Below, piece after piece: positions 51,331-61,902 of a stretch of 64,000 bases of DNA. The stretch spans positions 1 through 64,000 of the forward strand of contig CAYFMT010000012.1 of NCBI GenBank assembly GCA_964344305.1, given 5' to 3'. Origin of the DNA: JABMOV01 sp964344305 (GTDB lineage: Bacteria; Fidelibacterota; Marinisomatia; Marinisomatales; JABMOV01). The translations under genes and the position numbers were made by a program. The first letter of the stretch is position 1; each line of letters begins with the position of its first letter. Under the pieces are notes generated by a model, which was not told the DNA's origin, made no database searches, and worked only from the letters and a program-made list of their open reading frames with translations.

Positions 51331-54300
51331 TTACTTCAGCAATACCATTTTCTTCATGGCATGGAAGGATCCTGTATCGATCGTGTAGAGATACATACCT
51401 GAAGCTACAGGTGTGCCTGTCTCATTCAATCCATCCCACATTACTGAATGGAATCCAGCTTCCATTTGTTCAGAAACCAGCGTTCTAACTTCCTGACCCA
51501 TTAGATTGTATACAGTGAGTGTAACGTCACTTGCATCCAGAAGATCAAATTTGATCTCTGTTGTGGGGTTGAATGGGTTTGGATAGTTCTGATGGAGAGC
51601 ATATGAACCAGGAACGACTTCAACATCAAGTGAAGTAGATTTTTCATTCACAGGAATCATTTCTCCAGCAGGTCCTGCTAACATTGAATTATTCAATGTA
51701 ATGGATACAGCTTCGCCTGTGCTTCCAACCATTTCAAATGGAATATTCAGGATTTTCTCAGAGGAAATATCCAGAGATCCACCACCAATATTTGCAACGA
51801 TAACATTCAGTTTACCTGTCTCTTTTTCACTGGAAGTGATAATGACATTATCCTGAGTTCTCATCAATTGAGGTGTTTTCAGGGAAACCTGAGATGCATC
51901 ATAATCAATAGTGAATTGAAGTCCGCGTACTGTGCCATCGTATTGAAGATCCAGTGTCAGTGTGGACTCATTGCTGGCCAGCAACTGAAGTGATGCAAGC
52001 GCATCAGGATCAAATGCCATGAATCGTCCGGCACCGCCATAGATCTCATCAATCATCATGACCAGGTCAGCCACATTGATGGCACCATCCATGTTATAGT
52101 CGCAGTTTCTGAATTGATCTTCAGTAGGCACTGTTATTTCAAGAATGAAGTCTACAACAGCCACAACGTCGTTCAAATCCACATCACTGTCAAAGTCAGC
52201 ATCACCGGATTTAAATGGTACTGCACAACCTTCTGGTGAAGGTTTGGATTCCAATGTACCATAGTTATCTGTTTCCCAGATAGCTTTCACATAGAAGCAG
52301 TACTCAACATAGTTCATTTCAACACCGACGGTACCTGTTGTGTCATCACCGCTGTATGTTGTGAGAACAAGTGTATCGCCTTCAGCTCTCATCTGGTATA
52401 CATTGTATCCGACAAGGCTATCGGTTCTTGCTGTGTTAACAACATTTAAGCTTGAGGTAGCAACCCTGTATTCCGAAGATTCCATTGATTCTACAACTTC
52501 TTCGATATGATTGTCGTTACCGGTAATCATCTCAGAAATGAGTGCATAATCAGTTCCTGACGTTCTGCCGGAATTTCTTGCTGTCAATCTAACGGCGCTG
52601 TTATCACCATCATGACCACCGAAACCAGATGTCATAGGACCAGAAAAGACAGCATCATCTTCAACGGTAAAATAGTATATGGTTGCAAAATCAAAGAAAT
52701 TGAACCATGCATTGAACTCAAAGAAACCGCCTCCGCAGCTACCACCATCACTGGCAAGTTCAACTTCACCTTCCTCAGCAAACCAGTTACCCATTGGGGT
52801 ACCATCAACTATAAGGAATCCATCCTCAGTAAATTCAACAGCAACGGATCCGGGTGCACCGGTGCAACCCCAATCAAAATTCAGCTGCCAGGTTCCGGTC
52901 AGGTCTACAGCAACGGATTCACAGGGTTTATTCCATACAAGGTCCACTGCTTCATCAGCACCATAGGCCATGACACCACATGGAATATCCAATGCGGGTT
53001 GAAGTACAAGGTCTTGTACTGTTGGATCTGGACCGGCAATCACTTCAATTTCTTCTTCGGTGAACTCAAAATTAGCTCTTTCAGCTTTTACGGTATACAT
53101 TCCGGGATCAAGATTCCATAGGAAGTAGTATCCATCTGCTCCAGTCGTATCAGACACACCACCGGCACGTACGACTGCACTGTCTAGCGGATCACCATTT
53201 GGATCCAATACATAACCGGCAACATCACCAAACAGGTATTGAGGTGTAGCCAATACGGATACCGTATCACTGGAATAGTTCGGGAAATGCCGTGCAGCAA
53301 CACCCAATTCATATTCCTGAAGGTTGGTTAATCCGTCGAACAACCACATCATGGATGGGGTTGGTACATTGTTCTGCAACACACCATCCAGGAATACATT
53401 GTATCCCATGAAGTCATATTCATTGAAGGAAGTTTCATTCATTATAAATGTACCAGAAGTATCGTTAGGCGGATCACCCCAAGTATCAGCTGATAGTGTC
53501 CAACCAAATGTTTGTGGTCCACTTACTCCTTCAGCAATAGATACATTTACAAAGAATTCTATATCAGCATATTGTTCGCCTAATTGATCATCTGCAAAAT
53601 CACCCCAGCTAACAGTAACACCATCACCTGTTTCACCATTGTAAACCAGCCCACCAATATCTGTTGCACTATTTACTGTAAAGCCTGCTGGGAATGTTAC
53701 TGTTGCGCCATCAAGCCAATCAGCATCAGATGACTCATAATCTAACCAAAATTCTAAATCCATGGTCGCACCACCAAGATATTCACTGACTGCTGAAATA
53801 CTTGAGTTTGCAATCTCGCGTCCTGTGGATGCATCCAATAATCCAATATTATCAACATACCACTGGTCAATCTCAAAGGAGTCATCACCGTAAGCTTTGA
53901 ATCTGATTTGGGTAGTTCCACTCACGTCTGTGACCGTATGAGAGTAACTCGCCCAATTGATATCAGCCGTATTCGAATAATCCGCTAATACAACCCAGGC
54001 ACCATCAACCCAGAGTTCCACGGATAAATGTTCAGTGCCGGTATTTCCAAAATCATTGAGGTACATATCATAAATGACTTCAACATCTGTTGTGTCACCA
54101 ACAGGGAGCGCCATTGAGTAAAGGCTATACTCATAGAAATCCTGGGAAGGACTCCAGTTAAATCTTGCGCTGGGTTCAGGATTTCCAGTGAATTCGTAAA
54201 TGGACCAGTTTTCACCTTCCCACGTCCACAACGCCGCCAAATCTGCAATATCAAATGTTTCTACATATCCTAAGCCGACCTGAGGTACAGTTGAAGGTGT

Positions 54301-55263
54301 CCAGGACAGGGTTAATTCCTCATCACCAATAACAACAGCCGGATTTGTAGGAGCATCCGGTACGTATGGAGCAGGAATACCACATGCTGTGTCTGAGTTG
54401 GCAGATGTGCCTTCAGAATATTCAGTAGTTACATAGAAGCAATATTCCGTATCATTTGTTAATCCATCAACAAGAAGGAAAGTGCTTCCGTCGGCGATGG
54501 ATCCAACCAGTGAACCATCTGCTGCATCATATACATGGTAGCTAACAAACGTACCACATTCAGGAGAAATTTCTCTTGTAGAGTTGGTGCTCATGTGCTC
54601 TCTTGCATCTGCCCAAAGCGCATCAATTTCATCTGTGGTTGCACCAAGATCTAACAGTTTTTCAGCTTCTTCCTCAATGGCAGCTTTAAAGTCAGCGAAT
54701 CCATTGCTGCGAGCATTTTCAGTAACTGAAATTTCAAAATTTCCTGTTGCTCCACTAAATCCGTCAACTACGATATAATACTGACCTGGATCCAATGCCA
54801 CATTCTCCAAAAGACTTGGAGTATATGGAGCTGGGCTTTCAGGACAGGAACCAAAGGGGCCATCATCGTCATAATAACCGGTAGATGTTGCTACACAGGC
54901 TGCATCGGCAGTAAAAACTTCTAATTTACTATCGTAATCTGTTGTAGCTGAGCAAAGATCAATGGTTAATACAGTAGCATAGGAAAGATTCAACGTGTAT
55001 GTATAATCATCACCATCGCCACCTGCGACATCCCAATCATCACCAGTGCCAACATTTGATCCAGTGGCTGTAAATGGTAAGGCGGTAATTCCTTCATCTC
55101 CACACCCTACACTTCCAATTGGTTCATTCCAGGATACGACTACTTCTGAATCTCCTTCAAAGACAGAAACACCAAATGGTGGACATAATTCTGCCTGACC
55201 AAATAGAAACGTCGTACTCAATAAAAACAATACTGTTACAATGGACCGCAAATGCTTTGACAT
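51331..55263 (-). CDS. Large secreted multidomain protein with dockerin, cohesin-like and sorting domains
   Basis: This 1310-residue protein has a signal peptide (ending FLFGQ), a fibronectin-III-like segment, and a PPC-like beta domain (about 55-165). More Fn3-like pieces follow, with a jelly-roll domain of the choice-of-anchor type (about 330-475) and a carboxypeptidase-regulatory-like domain (about 685-745). A dockerin pair of calcium loops lies at about 1019-1075 (GDADFDSDVD, CDYNMDGAIN). A beta-sandwich resembling cohesins spans about 1090-1215. The end is a FlgD-like/T9SS-type tail with NYPNPFNPTT and GMYLYTID. No catalytic motif is evident; it may be adhesive or scaffold-like. AGGAGGG precedes the ATG. 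Confidence 0.9.
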   Translation of the reverse strand: MSKHLRSIVTVLFLLSTTFLFGQAELCPPFGVSVFEGDSEVVVSWNEPIGSVGCGDEGITALPFTATGSNVGTGDDWDVAGGDGDDYTYTLNLSYATVLTIDLCSATTDYDSKLEVFTADAACVATSTGYYDDDGPFGSCPESPAPYTPSLLENVALDPGQYYIVVDGFSGATGNFEISVTENARSNGFADFKAAIEEEAEKLLDLGATTDEIDALWADAREHMSTNSTREISPECGTFVSYHVYDAADGSLVGSIADGSTFLLVDGLTNDTEYCFYVTTEYSEGTSANSDTACGIPAPYVPDAPTNPAVVIGDEELTLSWTPSTVPQVGLGYVETFDIADLAALWTWEGENWSIYEFTGNPEPSARFNWSPSQDFYEYSLYSMALPVGDTTDVEVIYDMYLNDFGNTGTEHLSVELWVDGAWVVLADYSNTADINWASYSHTVTDVSGTTQIRFKAYGDDSFEIDQWYVDNIGLLDASTGREIANSSISAVSEYLGGATMDLEFWLDYESSDADWLDGATVTFPAGFTVNSATDIGGLVYNGETGDGVTVSWGDFADDQLGEQYADIEFFVNVSIAEGVSGPQTFGWTLSADTWGDPPNDTSGTFIMNETSFNEYDFMGYNVFLDGVLQNNVPTPSMMWLFDGLTNLQEYELGVAARHFPNYSSDTVSVLATPQYLFGDVAGYVLDPNGDPLDSAVVRAGGVSDTTGADGYYFLWNLDPGMYTVKAERANFEFTEEEIEVIAGPDPTVQDLVLQPALDIPCGVMAYGADEAVDLVWNKPCESVAVDLTGTWQLNFDWGCTGAPGSVAVEFTEDGFLIVDGTPMGNWFAEEGEVELASDGGSCGGGFFEFNAWFNFFDFATIYYFTVEDDAVFSGPMTSGFGGHDGDNSAVRLTARNSGRTSGTDYALISEMITGNDNHIEEVVESMESSEYRVATSSLNVVNTARTDSLVGYNVYQMRAEGDTLVLTTYSGDDTTGTVGVEMNYVEYCFYVKAIWETDNYGTLESKPSPEGCAVPFKSGDADFDSDVDLNDVVAVVDFILEITVPTEDQFRNCDYNMDGAINVADLVMMIDEIYGGAGRFMAFDPDALASLQLLASNESTLTLDLQYDGTVRGLQFTIDYDASQVSLKTPQLMRTQDNVIITSSEKETGKLNVIVANIGGGSLDISSEKILNIPFEMVGSTGEAVSITLNNSMLAGPAGEMIPVNEKSTSLDVEVVPGSYALHQNYPNPFNPTTEIKFDLLDASDVTLTVYNLMGQEVRTLVSEQMEAGFHSVMWDGLNETGTPVASGMYLYTIDTGSFHAMKKMVLLK

Positions 55264-55519
55264 GGATCCCTCCTAGTTACGTTGATGGTTCAATTGAATT
55301 GTTGTTTTTCGACAATAAAGTCGCATATATACCACGAAATTTACATCATTGACTATTTATGTCAACTAATATAAAACATATTTTTTATCTAACGATGCGC
55401 TCATCACGTTTTTGTCCTGCTTTGAAGTGGAACAATCTCAGAACACCCGACGGCAAGTATGAGTTGTCTGATATTTAAAGATCCAGTACCAATATGATAA
55501 TTGTGATGCCTGTCACCCA

Positions 55520-58465
55520 CTAAATACCGGAAGAAAAACCAATAACAATAGTTGAAATATCCTGTTCCCCAAGTCCCTGTAAATCCCAAAAAGACCAAAA
55601 AGGTTTATCTACTCTAAAAGAAAACCGTTTATGGACAATGGACTTTTTCATTTCCACACCAATACCACCGGCTCCTATCACGCCACCAGAATATGAATCA
55701 GTTTCTCCTTTACCAATCAATCCAACATCAGCGAATGTGTATAATTTTGTATTCAGGAATGATACTGGTAATCTAAATCCTGCCTCCATACTCGAGGTGA
55801 CTATGGATTCAGCAGGAGGAATATTTCGGCCGGTAAATCCTCGAATATTCCCATCTCCAGTCAGATGGTAGATATCGTAGACATCAGTATAGCCATAAAA
55901 ACTTTCAGGATGCCTTAGAAATCCGTGGTGATAACGTTCATAGGGATTGGCGCCTTCAAGGTGAAAATATTCCTGTCTTGGCAACGTTGAATTAAACCAG
56001 TATTGACCGACAAATAACCTGGATGAAAATGAAAACAAACCGAAATGGTTGCTCTGAGTCAATGTCGCTTTCACCTTGCTGAATCCCCAGTCAGACCACC
56101 CCTCTGGTGCAATATCCAAACGAGTTGACAACTGAATTCCCATCAGATTCATAGCGGTGTATCCAAAAAACCTTACAACCTGTCCTTGTTCAAATCCCGG
56201 TGCACGTACTTCATCTTTCACATGCGAAATCATGGTACCGATTCCTGCATGTTTATTGGGACGTCCATTCCATTGATTCCATTGTTTTTGCAGTGAAACC
56301 ATCCCAAAGGCATGTCCTCCGAAATCATACGCTTCATAACGGAGTCTCATTCCCTGCATACCGTAATGGAACTTCCTGCTACCATCCAGGTGCCAGTAGA
56401 ATCGTCCTGATTCAGTTGCCATGAATGCATCCAGACGATTACGTTCCCACGTGTGATATTTTCTTTCCAGAGATATGCCGGGAAGCCATCCATCCTTGCT
56501 GTGATAATCTATTAGTGGAAACCAGGTTACATGGAAGGCATTTCGTGGTTTGTAATTCGAGTTGGCCCATCGTAATGAGTATTCAGACGGCATACGCCCC
56601 CAGTGATTGTTCCTTAAATCAATATCGGATGTCTGGGAATGCAAATCTGCTACAACCCGCTTAGGCTTAAACGGTGTTTCAACCACAAGAGTATTTGTAA
56701 AATCCCATGGATGATCTTCAGTCCGTACCGTTACTGTATCGCCATCCTCTGAGATAAGCGATACTGGTATGGGGAAGAATCGCTCACCTTTCCGGTTTAA
56801 TACAATTTCTGATGACCAGGTAGAGGAATTCATCGATTGTATATCAACGGAATTGATGGTGTAATCCAACACCTGAGTATCATAAAGCCATGGATCAAAA
56901 AACCAATCCAATTCCTTGCCCACCGTTTGTTCAAAAGCATGGGTAAATCGCTGATCATTAACATGCTTCAAATTCCACTTATTATAATAGTTTTTCATCC
57001 CGGCAATAAAGAGCGAGTCCCCCAGAAGGTGCCTTAATTCATTCAGCATGACGGAGCCTTTTGTATACACATTCCGCCTATATACAGATCCTGAACTATA
57101 CTGGTAGGATCTGCGATGAAGTGGTTCATCGTACCCGCTGGTTTGAAGGTCAATGGTACTCCACTGATCGGAGTATGAATCGGAGATAAACTTTCCATGC
57201 TTCTTCTGAAATGAATCCCAGCGCGGATTGCTAAAATCGATTCCATAGGGAGGATAAACCTCTTCAAGGTACCAGCCGGTTTGGAACGATGTAAATCCTT
57301 CGTCCAGCCATGCAGCATCAATCTCATTGTTGGCCAGGATACCATAAAACCAGATATGACCCAATTCATGAGCGATAAGGCTTTCCCTGGCACTTCCGTT
57401 CATGACAAGCATCGGGTATTCCATACCCCCACCCCTCAGACGATCCGTAATAGTGACCTGTGGATAAGGATAGGTGCCAAACTGTTTCAACCAGTCCATG
57501 CTGCGAATTGATCGCTCCATGACTTTTTTTGACCATGAGGATGCATTCTTTTTATTGTAAAGGACATGAAAATCAATTCCATCATGTACGGCATTTTCAT
57601 AGATGAAGTTCTTTGAAGCAACCCAGGCAAAATCATGTACATCCTCTGCTAGAAAAGTGACGTGCCTGCGATTCTCGTCAGAGATGCTATCCCTGTCTGC
57701 GTAATACTCATCGACCCAATCTGAGATTTTCATCGAAGTATCATAGGTTACTTCTTCCCATCCCGGGTTCCCAACAATGACCACACCCGACGCACCTATG
57801 ATATAGGCTTCAGGCAGATCAAATGTCACTTCAAATGTACCAAACTCACCGTAAAACTCACCTTCAGCATGGAAAGGATTAATATGCCATCCATCCTCGT
57901 CATATACCATGGGTTTTGGATACCATTGAGCCATATTATATTGATCACCAATAACGCCGGAACGCTCAAACATATCACCATTCACATGTTTCCAGTGTAT
58001 GGATACCTGACAGGAATCTCCAGGTGGTAGTTTATCGGGAATATCAGTACCAAGAACAGTATCATCTATGTGATGATCTGTGGATGAGGTCCTTTTAATC
58101 CCTGTGATCTCAAAGGATGTAACTTCAAAGGTATGTAATACAGACTCAAGACCTTTTGTAAAATTGACAGCTCGTCCCAGGGAACCATAGGCACGCAAAA
58201 ACTCCTGGTGCTTCACCGACCCTAACTTGAATGCGTTTGGATAGAGATTCAGGTAAAGTGTAGACAGTGTATCCGGACTGTTATTGATATAGGTGATTAT
58301 CGATTCACCGTACACAGCTTTCTCATCCGGTACGAGTTTGATATCCATGTCATAATGCAATCGTTGCTGCCAGTAATCCTGACTGTTAGCTGTGAAAATA
58401 AAAGCGAGGATGATAAATCCTCGCCTGGCTCGTGAATTTAATTTAAAATTATACTTTGCTGACAA
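55520..58465 (-). CDS. Exported M1-type zinc metallopeptidase
   Basis: This 981-residue protein has a signal sequence after a basic start (RARRGFIILAFIF). An M1 N-terminal beta domain is followed by the gluzincin site: GGMEYP, HELGH (His366, Glu367, His370) and Glu389 exactly 18 residues on (HExxH-x18-E). The C-terminal 350 residues are beta-rich with many aromatics, resembling a barrel, and could anchor it in the outer membrane. Start is TTG with AGGAGG 8 bases upstream; no other start precedes the signal sequence. It is 24 bases after tlpA. Confidence 0.9.
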   Translation of the reverse strand: MSAKYNFKLNSRARRGFIILAFIFTANSQDYWQQRLHYDMDIKLVPDEKAVYGESIITYINNSPDTLSTLYLNLYPNAFKLGSVKHQEFLRAYGSLGRAVNFTKGLESVLHTFEVTSFEITGIKRTSSTDHHIDDTVLGTDIPDKLPPGDSCQVSIHWKHVNGDMFERSGVIGDQYNMAQWYPKPMVYDEDGWHINPFHAEGEFYGEFGTFEVTFDLPEAYIIGASGVVIVGNPGWEEVTYDTSMKISDWVDEYYADRDSISDENRRHVTFLAEDVHDFAWVASKNFIYENAVHDGIDFHVLYNKKNASSWSKKVMERSIRSMDWLKQFGTYPYPQVTITDRLRGGGMEYPMLVMNGSARESLIAHELGHIWFYGILANNEIDAAWLDEGFTSFQTGWYLEEVYPPYGIDFSNPRWDSFQKKHGKFISDSYSDQWSTIDLQTSGYDEPLHRRSYQYSSGSVYRRNVYTKGSVMLNELRHLLGDSLFIAGMKNYYNKWNLKHVNDQRFTHAFEQTVGKELDWFFDPWLYDTQVLDYTINSVDIQSMNSSTWSSEIVLNRKGERFFPIPVSLISEDGDTVTVRTEDHPWDFTNTLVVETPFKPKRVVADLHSQTSDIDLRNNHWGRMPSEYSLRWANSNYKPRNAFHVTWFPLIDYHSKDGWLPGISLERKYHTWERNRLDAFMATESGRFYWHLDGSRKFHYGMQGMRLRYEAYDFGGHAFGMVSLQKQWNQWNGRPNKHAGIGTMISHVKDEVRAPGFEQGQVVRFFGYTAMNLMGIQLSTRLDIAPEGWSDWGFSKVKATLTQSNHFGLFSFSSRLFVGQYWFNSTLPRQEYFHLEGANPYERYHHGFLRHPESFYGYTDVYDIYHLTGDGNIRGFTGRNIPPAESIVTSSMEAGFRLPVSFLNTKLYTFADVGLIGKGETDSYSGGVIGAGGIGVEMKKSIVHKRFSFRVDKPFWSFWDLQGLGEQDISTIVIGFSSGI

Positions 58466-58489
58466 AAGCTCCTCCTGATACTACCTGGT

Positions 58490-59068
58490 CTAAAGATAGG
58501 GATGCAAATCCTGATAGAATACTTCTTCCGTTCTGGGACCAACGTATGTTTTTACTATAAAACCTTCTCGATCAATAATAAAGGTCGTTGGAATACCATT
58601 AATGGGTCTTCCGATGGCCTGACCGTATTGCTGAGTAACAAACTGGGTTTCATTCCCACGGATATCCGTTAACACAGTATAATTCATATCCCAGTCTTCC
58701 ATGAATGCCTGGATCTTATCCGGGGTACCAGATTGGAGTGTTATACCCACAATTTCCAATCCAGCTTCATTGTGTTTATTATACAACTCGATGAAATCAG
58801 GTATTTCTTTCCGACAGGGTGGGCACCATGTGCCCCAAAAATTCAGAAGGATTACTTTTCCCCTCAAATCAGAGAGGGAAACCCAGTTTCCATGTACATC
58901 AGAAAGGGTAAAATCCGGTGCTTTCAAGCGCTGAGATTCGGATTGTTTAGCAGGCATACCAACGTTGGCATTTTGATTACGATTATTTCCCTTCCCCTCC
59001 GCTTTTGCATCACAGGAAGTAATGAATACAGCGAATATCAGTACAAGAATGTGAACTAATTTTTTCAT
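58490..59068 (-). CDS. TlpA/ResA-like thiol-disulfide lipoprotein
   Basis: This 192-residue protein has a lipobox ITSC with Cys19 as the lipid site, a short linker, then a thioredoxin fold with WCPPC (Cys82, Cys85) and the cis-proline GIPTTF. Such proteins reduce disulfides in the envelope, for example in cytochrome c maturation. It is coupled (1 base) to dsbD, which probably keeps it reduced, and it precedes the M1 peptidase gene. Confidence 0.94.
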   Translation of the reverse strand: MKKLVHILVLIFAVFITSCDAKAEGKGNNRNQNANVGMPAKQSESQRLKAPDFTLSDVHGNWVSLSDLRGKVILLNFWGTWCPPCRKEIPDFIELYNKHNEAGLEIVGITLQSGTPDKIQAFMEDWDMNYTVLTDIRGNETQFVTQQYGQAIGRPINGIPTTFIIDREGFIVKTYVGPRTEEVFYQDLHPYL

Positions 59069-59069
59069 T

Positions 59070-60941
59070 TTATCCTTTTAATCCTTTATCTAAAAATTGA
59101 AGAAATTCATTTACATTTCTGGTCATACCTGGAAACTCTGCTATGACATCATCCTCTGGAGTCAACAATACGTAATAAGGCAATGCAGCGGTTCCAAAAC
59201 GATCAATTTCGTACTGCTGCTTTTCCCTGTAATTCTCCCCTCCATCCGTATACAACTGTACCAGTATAAACTGATCAAATCGCTCTTTAACATCCGAACG
59301 AGTAAACATATTGGTTTCCATCCACCTGCAATTGGTGCATGTGTACCCTGTAAAATCCACGAAAATATTTTTATTCGATGCCTGTGCTTCCACAAATGCA
59401 TCTTCCAGATTATCAATCCAGGGATACGCTTCTGCATGCTGAATCGCTGATTCCTCACCAGCACTAGCCTGAGCCGTAATCCCCATCTCGGGAGGGAGAT
59501 AGGATTTGATCAATCCGTGAATGGGTCGCCCAAAAAGCCCGGTACTGAGATAAATGGAGAACGTAATGAAGAACAGGCTTAGGAGCATTCTTGGAACACC
59601 GATGACATCCATGGGAGAATCATGGGGCAATCGCAATTTTCCTAGAAGATAAATGCCTGTAAACAGGAAGATGACTGTCCAGGCTGCCAGGACAGAATTG
59701 TGTGTAAAAACATTCCATCCCCAGACCAGGTCAGTATTGCTGAAGAATTTGAATGCAGCTACAAGTTCCAGAAAGCCCATGACAACTTTAACAGCATTCA
59801 GCCAACCACCGGATTTCGGCATTCGGGCGAGGTACTGTGGAAATAAAGCCAAAAAGAAGAATGGCAATGCAAATGCCGCACTGAATACGAGCATCCCTAG
59901 AATAGGCCAAAACCATTGCCCGTTAGATGCTGCCACCAACAGCAACCCAACAAATTGGACCGTACACGTAAATGATGTAAGGGTAAAGGTTAGCGCCATG
60001 AACAGGATGCCGATGGTTCCGCCTTTTGATTCCCCCTTTAATGTAAACTGTCTCAGTTTTTCCGGAACCTGAATTTCATACATGCCAAACAGGGACAGGG
60101 CGAAATAAACAAAAAGGGCACCGATAAATATATTCACCCAGGGATTTGCAGCCAGCTGATTGGCTCCAGATGCACCTAGAAATATTGCCAGTAAGAGTCC
60201 AAGGATTGTAAATGTTCCAATGATCCCAAATGTGTAGATCAAGGCCTGTTTCAACGGGGTCGCACCTTCAATTTCTCCCTGATGTGTAAAAAATGATACG
60301 GTAATGGGTATCATTGGAAAAACACATGGTGTCAAGAGTGCAAGAAATCCCATGGATATAGACAGGAGAATAAATGGAAATATCCCGGCTTTGATTGCAT
60401 CATCAAGCAAGTCATCCCCCGTAACCCTGCTATCGGTGTTTTCCAATATCATGAATTCAGAGCGAGGTTCGCCTTCTTCAACTTTGATAGTGACCGGTAC
60501 GGTGACTTCACGGGGAGGATAGCACAGGGCATTATTGCAGACCTGGTAAAAAACAAGGACAGTTGCATCAATATCACCTGGCTCAAGATTGTTGGATAAT
60601 CTAACAGGGATTGAAAACTGTGTGTTTCCTGCATGGGAATAAGTTGTTTTCCCAAATCCCTCGTCAAATTTGGATATGGGTTTCGGTTCATCTACTCTGC
60701 CCACTTCTTGAATTCCATCACCTGACACAGAGATTTCCGTCGGCAACGGTCCATCCACAGTATCATGAACAGAATACACATGCCATTCGTCATCCATGGT
60801 GAGGTCCACCATAATGTCAACGACTTCCCCTGAACGGGCAGATTGGGCAACCGCTGCAGAAACATCAACGGGATTTTCGAATTGTCCAATCACCATAGAC
60901 GGGATGAATAATAGTGCAAATATGAGAGAATTAGTTTTCAT
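59070..60941 (-). CDS. dsbD: DsbD-type thiol:disulfide interchange protein
   Basis: This 623-residue protein has a signal peptide, an N-terminal DsbD-alpha-like immunoglobulin domain (about 25-140) with a Cys pair in VCNNALCYPP, and eight helices with LTPCVFPMIP and TCTVQFVG cysteines. The C-terminal thioredoxin domain has CTNC (Cys535, Cys538). It carries electrons from cytosolic thioredoxin to the envelope. The start is uncertain: ATG 60941 or 60950, neither with a clear ribosome-binding site. It pairs with the adjacent TlpA-like protein. Confidence 0.94.
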   Translation of the reverse strand: MKTNSLIFALLFIPSMVIGQFENPVDVSAAVAQSARSGEVVDIMVDLTMDDEWHVYSVHDTVDGPLPTEISVSGDGIQEVGRVDEPKPISKFDEGFGKTTYSHAGNTQFSIPVRLSNNLEPGDIDATVLVFYQVCNNALCYPPREVTVPVTIKVEEGEPRSEFMILENTDSRVTGDDLLDDAIKAGIFPFILLSISMGFLALLTPCVFPMIPITVSFFTHQGEIEGATPLKQALIYTFGIIGTFTILGLLLAIFLGASGANQLAANPWVNIFIGALFVYFALSLFGMYEIQVPEKLRQFTLKGESKGGTIGILFMALTFTLTSFTCTVQFVGLLLVAASNGQWFWPILGMLVFSAAFALPFFFLALFPQYLARMPKSGGWLNAVKVVMGFLELVAAFKFFSNTDLVWGWNVFTHNSVLAAWTVIFLFTGIYLLGKLRLPHDSPMDVIGVPRMLLSLFFITFSIYLSTGLFGRPIHGLIKSYLPPEMGITAQASAGEESAIQHAEAYPWIDNLEDAFVEAQASNKNIFVDFTGYTCTNCRWMETNMFTRSDVKERFDQFILVQLYTDGGENYREKQQYEIDRFGTAALPYYVLLTPEDDVIAEFPGMTRNVNEFLQFLDKGLKG

Positions 60942-60984
60942 ACGTGTCATTTGATGAAACACTTTCAATTTAGTAACAACGTTA

Positions 60985-61902
60985 TTAGGACGAACCAAAC
61001 CAGGATTTTAATCCGAATTGCCAGGACAATCGATTTTCAATGGCATATTGTAATTCCTTTATCACGGATTCCACCTCAGCAACACCGGACTCAAACAGCT
61101 CGTCAAACCGCTCAAAATGAGACCAGTGCAAACCTTGAACTTCAGGACGGATAATGAAATCCGCTTCTTTCACCATTTCATTGCATAGATGCTGTGATGT
61201 AATGCGCTCAGAACGGGTCATTAATTCAAGAATGTTTACTTTTCGCATCGGATCAGGATCACCCCTCGAAATATCCACAGCAATGGTGAAATTTACCCTG
61301 TTCTTGACGTAGTATACAGGAATCGGGGTACTGGTTCCCCCGTCCAGTAAAAGTTTCTCCTTTTCTGTCTTGGGGGCGACAAACCCGGGAATGGAGGAAC
61401 TGGTCGTAATGGCATCAATAAGATCACCGGATGTGTATTCCACTCGCTCACCTGATTGAAAATCGGTTGCTATCACCGCCATCGGGATGGTGAGTTCCTC
61501 AAATCGCTCAACCGGTATCAGATACTTCAGTGCGTCTTCTACTTTCTCCCGATTGATGATGGATTTGCTATTCAAAGCCATGATAACCACCATCTGATCC
61601 TGGACAAACTTTGCCACCTGTCCAAATGCAGAGTTTGGGTCCCGATCTCTCATCATGCGATCCGTACCCAGTTGTAGAAATTCATTGCTTTGCAAAAATG
61701 ACCGAAATCGTTCCTCAACCCAAACAGGATCGCCGGTGGCAGAATACATTGCCCCTATAATGGCACCAGCACTTGTCCCTGCAATCAAATCAGGGATAAC
61801 TCCTGAGATATGAAGCGCCTGGATGACACCGATATGGGCAGCACCTCGAGCACCTCCACCTCCCAGTGCCAGACCTATGGAGGGTTTATTCAAGACCCTC
61901 AA
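60985..61902 (-). CDS. Patatin-like phospholipase, RssA type
   Basis: This 305-residue serine hydrolase has the oxyanion loop GGGGARG (14-20), the nucleophile Ser44 in GTSAG and the catalytic Asp in LDGG. It would hydrolyse lipids or lysolipids at the membrane. Only TTG starts are available (61902 or 61893); both overlap the end of the cyclophilin gene, indicating coupling. No membrane barrel is fused to it. Confidence 0.92.
   Translation of the reverse strand: MRVLNKPSIGLALGGGGARGAAHIGVIQALHISGVIPDLIAGTSAGAIIGAMYSATGDPVWVEERFRSFLQSNEFLQLGTDRMMRDRDPNSAFGQVAKFVQDQMVVIMALNSKSIINREKVEDALKYLIPVERFEELTIPMAVIATDFQSGERVEYTSGDLIDAITTSSSIPGFVAPKTEKEKLLLDGGTSTPIPVYYVKNRVNFTIAVDISRGDPDPMRKVNILELMTRSERITSQHLCNEMVKEADFIIRPEVQGLHWSHFERFDELFESGVAEVESVIKELQYAIENRLSWQFGLKSWFGSS

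Noticed and set aside
55338..55365. TTGACA before the 1310-residue protein gene as a promoter.
   Set aside because: At 16-18 bases there is only AAATTT or similar, a poor -10; the next TATATA is too far away.
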